Source: Entomortierella parvispora
Taxonomy: Eukaryota > Mortierellomycota > Mortierellomycetes > Mortierellales > Mortierellaceae
Direction of reading: 5' to 3'
Assembly: GCA_963573315.1 (NCBI GenBank)
Contig: OY752146.1
Coordinates: forward strand, 1,984,001-2,048,000
DNA length: 64,000 bases
Positions 56,308 through 64,000 of this stretch are shown one piece after another. The position numbers were made by a program, and so were the translations under genes. The stretch's first letter is position 1, and the number at the start of each line of letters is the position of its first letter. Below the pieces are notes generated by a model. The model was given only the letters and a program-made list of their open reading frames with translations. It ran no database searches and had not been told where the DNA came from.

Positions 56308-57609
56308 TTAACGGTAAAGGTGATCAGCCTCCAAGTTACGGGCCAATTCAACCTCCCACTTGTCACCGTTCGCCAAGAGCTTCTCCTTATTGTACAGGAG
56401 TTCCTCATGGGTCTCGGTCGCGTACTCGTAGTTGGGTCCCTCCACAATGGCATCAACAGGGCAAGCCTCCTGACAGAATCCACAGTAGATGCACTTGGTC
56501 ATGTCGATATCGTAACGGGTGGTGCGACGGGAGCCATCCTCACGAGGCTCAGCCTCAATGGTAATGGCCTGGGCAGGGCAAATGGCTTCACACAACTTGC
56601 AAGCAATGCAACGCTCCTCGCCTAATCAAGAAAAGAGGAAAGGTTCAACGTGGTTAGAGGATCGATACTTTTCTGGCTCGTGGTGGTGTTATCCTGTTCG
56701 ATCTGATTATTGTCCATGTTGTTCCTAGTTGTTTTTTGATGATTTGATCTGCTACAAACTCAGTAGTCTGGATCAATATCCTTTCCCACGTCGACGACAG
56801 CGCTAAGGTAGCCTCGTCAAGTATGGTCCCAAGAAGAATATCCGTTGATGTCGACTCTGGGGTTTGTCAGTGCTTCCGAAGGCTCCAGATATTGATTGCA
56901 AGGTTCCTTCATGTGCCCGATCATTAATTGCAGGATGGAGGCCACCATGCTGGTCCAGTTGATCCCGTATTCCCGATCTGTAGAAAGAGGCATAGAAAAG
57001 AAAGTATGGGGCACTCGAACAAAAGCAGTGGGTGGCTTACCGGATGGGTAACGTCTAAGAGCGTGCTCACCACGGAAACGGGGCGACAACGCACCCTTCT
57101 CGAAGGGATACATAAGAGTGTATGGAGGTCTGAAGAAGGACTCAAGAACGACCCACATGCCGCGAACGAGCTCAGTCAAGAGCAAGGACTGGGAAGCCTT
57201 ATCCAAAGCGGAAGGTCCCTGTCCCTCGGTGAAGCGGGTCGAGATGTCATCTTCAGGGAACTTTTCGCGGTTCGCACGGTAATCGTTCGTGTTCTGGGCC
57301 TGAACGCGAGCAGAGATATGGAAGGGGCGAGCGGCGACGGGGAGGGCAACACGCGATTGAACTGTTTGTAGAAGAGAAGAGATTTCCAGAGACAAGTCGA
57401 GGAAGGCGAGATGTTAGACGGGTAATATTCAATGGGGTGTTGAGTGGCAATCTGCTTTTCTTCGGGAAATCCGAGTTGTTTGATGTGTCCCGGATCCGCG
57501 TTTTATTTTCCCAGTGCGGATGAGCATTTGTAGTGAGAATGAGGGGGATGATGGGAGTGAGAGCATTACCCCTTGGGATGGCTGATGCCCGCAAGACACT
57601 GCGCAACAT
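56308..57609 (-). CDS. NDUFS8: NADH:ubiquinone oxidoreductase 23 kDa iron-sulfur subunit (complex I)
   Basis: Carries iron-sulfur clusters N6a and N6b in the matrix arm of complex I. Three exons on the minus strand: 57570-57609, 57041-57361, 56308-56621; 224 residues (human 210). The N-terminal presequence ([14 protein letters not shown], then [16 protein letters not shown]) is mitochondrial in type. Two 4Fe-4S motifs are visible: [12 protein letters not shown] and [12 protein letters not shown]. The [13 protein letters not shown] junction is created by exon 2 to exon 3 splicing. Intron 2 is unusually long (419 nt) and contains a phase-compatible exon with an in-frame stop, listed separately. 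It is divergent from the L1-domain protein gene with 351 bp between. Confidence 0.96.
56817..56977 (-). other. possible poison / alternative terminal exon within NDUFS8 intron 2
   Basis: A good acceptor (ctttctacag) ends at 56978, only 63 nt after the exon 2 donor, which is a typical intron length here. Joining exon 2 to 56977 keeps phase and gives 53 codons ([16 protein letters not shown]...) ending in TGA at 56817-56819. That product would lack both 4Fe-4S motifs. No homology is recognised in the 53 residues. Confidence 0.35.
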
Positions 57610-57960
57610 TATGAAAGAGATGGAGAGAGAGTGGGGAGAGGAGGGAGGTGGGTGATGAAGCGAGATGCGACGATTTGGACCTTTCGGTCATTTCTGTCTG
57701 TCCGAGATCCGGACAAACGGACAGAGGAGTCACCGAATTCTCGGAGAGATGCAAATGTTAATATGCACTTGCAATTACAGAGGTCGGCCCTCTTTATTTT
57801 AAAAGACCGCATCCAACCTCCAAAGCGCAGTCCCACCAAAAAAAAGAAAAAAAAAGTAAACAAGGCTCTTTGCGAGGGACGGGGTTGCAGTCCACTTTTT
57901 TTTTCTATTGTTGCCATCCATCCATCATCTCCTCTCTTTCCATCACATCCTCATCAGACA
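57610..57960. promoter_or_regulatory. bidirectional promoter (NDUFS8 / L1-domain protein)
   Basis: 351 bp between divergent ATGs. It contains TTTGTCCG/CGGACAAA-like symmetry around 57695-57722 and an interrupted A run at 57838-57857, about 105-120 bp before the plus-strand ATG. Confidence 0.5.
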
Positions 57961-59131
57961 ATGCTCGACATCAAGCAGGTGCGTTAGCTGCAAAAGGACC
58001 ACTCTCGGCATCGGCTCCCCCTCTACTTTCACACCGCCAAAATTTCCTTCGTCCTAACTCAGCATTCTCTTCTCCTTTCTATCTTTGTTTCTTTGTTTCG
58101 ACGTAAATAGGCCGACAAAGCCGTCAAGGCACTTCTTGGACATGTCGCAAAGCAGGGCGACAACAAGAGCCAGCTCATGGAGGATGACCAGACTGTCTGG
58201 TTGATCATCGCTACGAAGAAGTTCTCGGATGCCAGCAAAGCCAAGCCCCACCGCATGTAACGTATTTCATCAGATGCGCATGGAAGGCAGGAGGAAAAGA
58301 AAAGGATTATCCTTATCTAGGACATTGTTGAACTGACCTCACTGGGCCCTTCCTCTCTCCCTTTCGATCGACCCATACAGTCCTCTCAAGCATTCGATCG
58401 TTGCTCCTGATGCCGAGGTCTGCTTGTTTGTCAAGGACCCCCAGAAGGATTTCAAGCGCTTGTTGGAGGATAAGCAGGTCAAGGCCGTCAACAAAGTCAT
58501 TGGAGTCTCAAAGCTTCGTGCCAAGTACAAGCCCTATGAGGCTAAGCGTCAGCTTTGCGCCTCCTACGGCATGTTTTTGGCCGATGCCCGTGTGATCACC
58601 GTCTTGCCTAAGCTTTTGGGCAAGACCTTCTTCCTCAAGAAGAAGCAGCCCATCCCCGTGGACATGACCAAGGGAGACCTTAAGAAGGAGATTGCAAGAG
58701 CCATTGGATCAACATATATGCACATGAACACTGGAACTTGCACGTACGTTTTTTCTCACTGGATTTGAACTGGAAGGGACACATGGACTCAGCTTGACAT
58801 TCATTCGATTTGATATACTGATATCCTTTTGCCCTTGTTCTATGTCCCTTGTTCTATGTTATATAGCGCCATCAAGGTTGGACTTACAAGCCAGAGCGCA
58901 GCCGAAATCACAGCCAACATCGAGACTGCTATGCCCCACATTATTGAAAAGATCCCCCGCAAATGGAAGAACATTCAGGCCATCAACTTGAAGACCAACG
59001 ACTCTGTTGCCCTCCCAATTTTCAACTCTCTCCCCGACGATGGCATTTCCCGCATCAGCAACAAAGCCAACTACCCCAACGAATTCGACGAGGACGAGGA
59101 TGATGACGAAGAGGACGAGGATGACGAGTAA
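57961..59131 (+). CDS. ribosomal L1 domain-containing protein (RSL1D1/Utp30/Cic1-like)
   Basis: Nucleolar ribosome-assembly factor by family. Four exons: 57961-57978, 58111-58256, 58381-58743, 58867-59131; 263 residues. The first exon codes for only six residues (MLDIKQ). The L1 fold is visible as LLGHVAKQGDNKSQLMEDD, VWLIIATKKF, VCLFVKDPQKDFKRLL, then GVSKLRAKYKPYEAKRQL, ADARVITVLPKLLGKTFF and a second-domain return (AIKVGLTSQSAAEITANI). The C-terminus is a run of Asp/Glu (DEDEDDDEEDEDDE), typical of nucleolar proteins. Yeast relatives Utp30 and Cic1 act in 18S and 5.8S/25S maturation; I cannot say which one this matches. Confidence 0.93.
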
Positions 59132-59630
59132 ACTACTGAGTCATCAATAGCAGGAAAAGCTCATCGACCCTCCGTTCCCAATCTTTCTACACACAAACGA
59201 TATCCTACAGCATTTCACTCCTACCCCCTACCTCACCCTTAGCATCACTCTTTCGTCTTGTCATAGTAACTCAACCATTGTATATCTTTAAAACTACATT
59301 TTACAGCCATTTGATTTGACATGACAATGCGCCTGCTCTTTGGGTTTCCTTCTCTACTCTTTACAACCTGTAGAGACTAACAAGCAGTCTCATAAGGTCG
59401 CGACATCACTGCTTTAGTTTCTATGAAAACACGCAGCATCCTTTAATCATACATCCCGGTGAACTCGATACTCTATCAAGTTTAGTTTTACTGAATGGAG
59501 ATCGATGTGTTGACTCGTGTTAATACACGAACGATGTGATAGGCATGGTGGAGCTTTGTGTCTCCCTCTGACTCAGTATCCAGAATTACCCGGACACTTT
59601 GGATAATAAGACCGAGCAACATGTTGACAT
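59132..59630 (+). other. 3' flank of the L1-domain gene, unique sequence
   Basis: About 500 bp of AT-rich sequence after the stop, then unique intergenic DNA leading into the satellite. No gene seen. Confidence 0.5.
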
Positions 59631-60765
59631 CTGAGAATCGGGTTGTTTTTTGACAATCTCGGCGAAAAGAACATAGTTCTTGATTTTATGACGCAAATCG
59701 ATGCTCCTCGGCAAGAAAAGTACCGTACATGGTCTCTGGAGCGGGGAGTGGCATTTCACTGACCGATATTACTGTCCAAACGCAACATCTGCAGACTCCA
59801 GAAAATCTAAGAGAAAGAACTGCGGAAGTCCGACGTTTTGGAACGAGCTGCCGTGAAAAACGCGGATTCTTTACCTTACGATTAGAGTCGATGCACTTTA
59901 GCAAGAAAAGCCCAACGCAATTGGTCCCTCAAGCGAGCGATGACATTCAACTAACCAATACAGCAGCTCAAAGGCAACATCACCCGACTCCAAGAAAGTG
60001 TCGATTGAAGGGCAGATCTGAGGACCAGTTTTTCCGACCAAATTAGGTGAAAATACAAAACCCAGGTTGAGGAACGTTGCGGATTTGGTCCTACACGCGT
60101 GCGATGACCTCTTCAACTGCAGTCAACATTGCTGTAGTATATACCAAAGTCGATGGTCACTTGACAGTTACGATAACTTCGAGTGCAGCCGCGGATCTGA
60201 GAATCGGGTGTTTTTTCTTGACCATAGTAAAGATAAATGAATTTCTGTTTTAAGATGCAGATCGATGCTCCTTGACAAGAAACAGCTGGTCCCACGCGCG
60301 TGTGATGACTTTTTACTAGTGGACATTGCTGTCCAAAAAGTCGACGGTCACCTGACAGTTACGGTAACTTTGAGCGGGGCCGCGGATCTGAGAATCGGGT
60401 GTTTTTTCACGGCCATAGGAAAGTTAAGGGATTTTCTGTTTTATGATCTAGATCGATTCTCCTTGACAAGAAACAGCTAACGAACTTGGCCCCACGCGTG
60501 TGCGATGACTTTTTACTAGTCGACATTGCTGTCCAAAGTCGACGGTCACCTGACAGTTACGGTAACTTTGAGCGGGGTCGCGGAATCTGAGAATCGGGTG
60601 TTTTTTCACGGCCATAGGAAAGTTAAGGGATTTTCTGTTTTATGACCTAGATCGATTCTCCTTGACAAGAAACAGCCAACGAACTTGGCCCCACGCGTGT
60701 GCGATGACTTTTTACTAGTCGACATTGCTGTTCAAAGTCGACGGTCACCTGACAGTTAAGGTAAG
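59631..60765. repeat. degenerate ~190-200 bp tandem satellite
   Basis: Successive copies are marked by CTGAGAATCGGGTG at 60197, 60388 and 60587 (spacing 191 and 199 bp) and by a diverged copy at 59631. Each unit contains TTTTTTC, a GATCGAT(G/T)CTCCTTGACAAG stretch, CGATGACTTTTTACTAGT, and GTCGACGGTCACCTGACAG. The last two full units are nearly identical. The left part (59700-60100) holds older, partly shortened copies. No ORF is conserved across units. Confidence 0.85.
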
Positions 60766-61381
60766 TTGGAGCCACGTCATTTTACGAGCAGAACGAGATG
60801 GATGCTCTACGAGGAGAGTATCACCTCGTCCTTGCTTCCTCGGGCAGGTCAAGACCTTTGATAGATCGGTGTTGGTGATCTGAGCTCCGGCGCTCCTCGT
60901 ATCTGTTGACTGCAAAGTGTAGTGTTTGTGGTCCCGTGATTCCCGTTCAAGATGACTTTGTATGTTCACTTCCTTCAATCTGACGGTCGCAGAAGGTAAG
61001 AGCTCGTTCGCATGCTTGAGGAACAGAATCACGAGTACACCACCAATGCGACCCTTACAGGCGGTGGATGTGCTTTTTAGGATGCAACGCCAACTAATAA
61101 GATGTCCTGCTAAATCTTACCGTGAGTATTAGGCGACCGTAGACTTAGAACCGCAGTGTTGACTTGTTAAAGGTTTCCACCTGGTCATGGATGATTACGA
61201 TGATTTGCTGGAACATCAGGAATTCATTCCTTCACGGGGACGACCTCCTGGGGCGCCGCGCACGTACCCTTTATTCGAGCGAAACGTCTGACAAGGATCC
61301 TTCCCTGCGTCCAACGCTCTAGAGAAACTCCTGTATCAACACCACAGAGTCTCTGAGCCAGGGGATTAAATCTTACGGCTC
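60766..61381. other. region between satellite and LINE remnant
   Basis: About 600 bp without an intact gene. It may be decayed transposon sequence continuous with the LINE remnant downstream. A 95-codon minus-strand ORF (60745-61032) has no recognisable family. Confidence 0.4.
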
Positions 61382-62185
61382 AAAACTGGGAACCTGGACA
61401 ACATGTCTACTGGGGCCCTACAAAAACTGCTCACGAAGAGCAAGGAAAGGAAAAGGAAACTGCCCCCTTGGACAGCACACTCGGACAAAACCCTACAATT
61501 CAGCTTTGGGAGTTTTTTCTGGAAGGTCGACATCCTGCACAACACTCGCACGTTATGGTGGTGCCTTCCAATCAACAAACTCTACACTCGAGAACGGCTA
61601 CACTCTATCATGGAAGAGACCTTTGAGGAGTCTGCACAATCCGCAATCAGCGGAGCAAAGCAGGAGACCGACCGCCACATAACTTTCACCTGTCGGTGGA
61701 AACTCAAAGTTTGGCGCTTGTCGCTAGCCACACTCGTCGGAGACATGGGTTTCTCATGGGAGTTCATCGAGCTTCCTCTCTGTGGCGAACATGATCAGAT
61801 CCTTCCCACGAACAATATTAGTGCGATTGTGCTTCTTACCACCGTCCTTCGTCACATCTGGACATCCCACTTTCTCCACATCATCGAGAACCAACCTTTT
61901 GATACCATCCAGGTGAATAACGTCCGTTGACCTTGCGGTCAAAAGAGTTGTTCACCAAAACGAGTATCGGCGTCGCGTACAGGAGGAACGTAGCCGATAG
62001 TCACCGGCTGACCCCAACACAGGCCCCTCGGCCCCCACACCACTTAGTATTTCCTGTATTTTTATCTTTTAGTAACACCCTTGTAGTGCTAGTTATACCT
62101 AAACTGTGATCGTAGCAACGCCGCCTAAAGCTGTAGGAGCACTGGATGTCTTGGCCATTGACCCAATAAACCAGATAAAAAAACG
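61382..62185 (+). mobile_element. 3' remnant of a non-LTR (LINE) retrotransposon
   Basis: The plus frame 61403-61930 has no stop for 175 codons and reads like the C-terminal region after the reverse transcriptase of fungal LINEs: FWKVDILHNTRTLWWCLP, LYTRERLHSIM, HITFTCRWKLKVWRL, TTVLRHIWTSHFLH, then PFDTIQ. That is the conserved order W-R-LP-RLH ... C-W-KW-VW ... IW-H. The Cys/His knuckle is incomplete (only one Cys near CRWK), which fits decay. About 250 bp downstream the copy ends in AATAAACCAGAT followed by an A run (near 62165-62183), as expected for a 3' end. The RT and endonuclease domains are absent (5' truncated). Confidence 0.6.
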
Positions 62186-62472
62186 CCATCTCTTTCTATT
62201 TCATGCAAGAAGGTATTAACAACCCTGGTACTGCACTGAATGCTTTGTCGAGGGTCGCGTTTAATTATGATTGCTGCCAGCAGAAGCTGCGAGGGACCAT
62301 GGTTCTATCTGAATGGTAGTTTAAAGGACACAACGCACGCAGCCACTTGGTTCACTTCGATCCGCTTTTTCTGCAGTTTTGCATTTGCTAAACAAGGGGC
62401 TACTGTTGTTTTTGATGTCAGGATATGGTTTCTTTTTATTGGCTCGCAAGGGGGGAGGGGTGAGTTACTTTG

Positions 62473-64000
62473 TTATACATGCACAGCTTTTGGGGTATTC
62501 TTTGAGGTGACAGTATTCCAAATCAGGATCTCATCAAAGGATGTATGGTCAAGCCTGGGACTGGTCGGTGTGGAAGCTGAGGCGGATTTGGAGTGATGAT
62601 GATGATGATCTGCATTATGTCTTTGGTAGCCTGAAGAAGTCAAGGACCGGAAGACATGACTAAAGGAGATACGCCTCTTGATCTTTTCTTGAGGATGGTG
62701 ACCCATGGTGGAGGATCGATTGGCTCGACGAGGTGTGAAAACGGGCATCTCTTCAACCTTGTCCTCACCATTGGCATCAAGACCCTGTTTCATGAGAACA
62801 GAGCCATTTTCTTGCTGCTGCTGAGAGCCCCGGCGATGTCCCTCGCAGACAGTGTGGCGACGTTGCAGATCGTCCTTTTTGCTGTCGTCGTCATAGTTTG
62901 CAACCAGATCCACCCCCTCAAACGTAGGACTGGATGCTGATGACGAAGCTGAATCCATGTGGCCGATCTCGTCCGCATCTGCTGCCTCGGTCGGCTCTGC
63001 TCCAGCTGTCGCAGAAATAGACATGGATGAAACGGACGAGGAGGAAGGTGAGGACAATCCAGGGAGTGACCCCGAGGAAGTGGAGGGTGACGCCGAGGAT
63101 GAAGAAAGATCAGACCCTGTATGTAAAGTGGGCGAAGTCGCATTGGTGTCCTCCATCGTGACCCTCTTTTTAACCTGGATAGAATGTCGTCCGTAAGTTT
63201 CCTGTTGTAGTTGGAATCTCTTCTCGTCTTGTTCCCGTTGCTGTTGACGATCACGCATCTGTCGTCCGTCGGCATGGGATTTGTCTGTCGAGGGTTTGAA
63301 CCAAAGCATGATATCATGTTGTTCTGGGTAGTAGTGGTGACCGCCTTCGGTTTCCTGCTCGGGAGAAAAGACAAGCCGACGCCAAACCTCCTCCAAGAAC
63401 TGAGTCAGCTCAATGATCCGTTCGTAAGCCCCTTCTTCATCAAACCCGTGCGTGGTCGAGGAAGCATCAAAGGCTCGTTGGTTGGCCTTGGCGTTCGAGA
63501 ACATGAACTGTTTCATAAACGAGAACACTAAACTGGGGTGCGGGTGATGAAGTCTGAGAGCACTCAAGGGTTGCAACTCGGGTTGACTGTCAGCCCCAAG
63601 GTTCTTCCCTTGTTGTTGTTGCTGCTGCTGCTGCTGCTGCGGAGGACTATGTTGTTGTTGGTGGCGGTGACGACGATGAAGGTCGTGATCGAGCTGGTGT
63701 TGAAGTCGCAGAACCATTTCGGACAAACGCTGGAAGTCCTCAAAAGTCCGATGGATCACATACGAAGTCGTCTCTGACCGGTTTAATTGAGCCGGAACTG
63801 TCCTCGTGGGCGACAACAGATCTTCATCGCTCCCCAGTTTCTGTAGCTCTTTTTGTTGCCCTTGCTCGCGCTGATGTTCCGTCGGGACCAAGACTCGACC
63901 GAGCACCGTCACCTGGATTGAGAAGAGTGTGAAGGAGCGATCACCCTTCTTGGAGGTGGCCCCTCGGCGTTGATGTAGGAAGGGAAAAATTTTCTCTAGT
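62473..64000 (-). CDS. PX-domain protein (5' end outside window)
   Basis: At least 508 residues on the minus strand; the frame is open to the right edge, so the start lies beyond 64000. Near the visible N-terminus, DRSFTLFSIQVTVLGRV and TSYVIHRTFEDFQRLSEMVL match the beta-strands and the R-F-DF-L phosphoinositide-binding signature of a PX domain. The domain is interrupted by a polyQ/His insert (ten Q) before LRLHHPHPSLVF. Helical segments (YERIIELTQFLEEVWRRLV) follow, then Ser-rich disorder and a basic patch (KIKRRISFSHVFRSL). PX domains bind PI3P on endosomes and vacuoles. The function beyond that is unknown. Confidence 0.75.
   Translation of the reverse strand, partial: LEKIFPFLHQRRGATSKKGDRSFTLFSIQVTVLGRVLVPTEHQREQGQQKELQKLGSDEDLLSPTRTVPAQLNRSETTSYVIHRTFEDFQRLSEMVLRLQHQLDHDLHRRHRHQQQHSPPQQQQQQQQQQGKNLGADSQPELQPLSALRLHHPHPSLVFSFMKQFMFSNAKANQRAFDASSTTHGFDEEGAYERIIELTQFLEEVWRRLVFSPEQETEGGHHYYPEQHDIMLWFKPSTDKSHADGRQMRDRQQQREQDEKRFQLQQETYGRHSIQVKKRVTMEDTNATSPTLHTGSDLSSSSASPSTSSGSLPGLSSPSSSSVSSMSISATAGAEPTEAADADEIGHMDSASSSASSPTFEGVDLVANYDDDSKKDDLQRRHTVCEGHRRGSQQQQENGSVLMKQGLDANGEDKVEEMPVFTPRRANRSSTMGHHPQEKIKRRISFSHVFRSLTSSGYQRHNADHHHHHSKSASASTPTSPRLDHTSFDEILIWNTVTSKNTPKAVHV

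Noticed and set aside
60745-61032. 95-codon minus-strand ORF beside the satellite
   Set aside because: No recognisable family; it lies in probable transposon debris.

Overview
This window is nuclear DNA of a filamentous, early-diverging fungus, most likely Mucoromycota/Mortierellomycota. This is an inference from several signs. Genes are short and rich in introns, with GT-AG splice sites and TGCTAAC-like branch points. There are fungal markers: a Kre9/Knh1-type GPI-anchored wall protein, a Cdc25-type RasGEF with an SH3 domain, a LYC1-type acetyltransferase and an F-box/LRR protein. The LINE 3' remnant is of the type common in these fungi. Ser, Gln and His tracts and poly(dA:dT) runs near genes are frequent.

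Left part (1-33 kb), in order: a six-exon SH3-RasGEF; a convergent single-pass membrane protein with a charged heptapeptide repeat; a kynurenine-formamidase-like alpha/beta hydrolase; eRF1; PNO1/Dim2 (40S assembly); RAB11/Ypt31; a LYC1-like GNAT; a PHD/extended-PHD chromatin reader; tRNA-Ile(AAU); a four-TM membrane protein; adenylyl-cyclase-associated protein (Srv2/CAP); a GPI-anchored wall protein; an F-box protein; and malonyl-CoA decarboxylase.

The centre (33.5-49.9 kb, minus strand) is one very large gene. I rebuilt it from 45 phase-consistent exons into a 4,084-residue orthologue of DNA-PKcs, the NHEJ PI3K-like kinase that yeasts lack. It keeps the catalytic Lys, the HRD-like and DFG motifs, the FATC tail, and S/T-Q clusters at the places where human DNA-PKcs has its PQR and ABCDE autophosphorylation clusters.

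Right part (50-64 kb): an AtuA/DUF1446 protein, a TALE homeodomain factor, complex I NDUFS8 (with a possible poison exon), an RSL1D1/Utp30-type ribosomal L1-domain protein, a degenerate ~190-200 bp satellite, a LINE 3' remnant, and a PX-domain gene that runs off the window.

The most interesting regulatory observation is at eRF1. The ORF ends in a leaky-context TGA-C, continues open for 23 codons to a TAA, and is followed by a well-formed 3'UTR intron. The intron lies 104 nt after the TGA but only 32 nt after the TAA. That geometry suits a readthrough/NMD autoregulatory circuit for the termination factor. Ras/cAMP signalling is represented twice (the RasGEF and CAP) and ribosome biogenesis twice (PNO1 and the L1-domain protein). 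I see no operon-like logic beyond shared divergent promoters.
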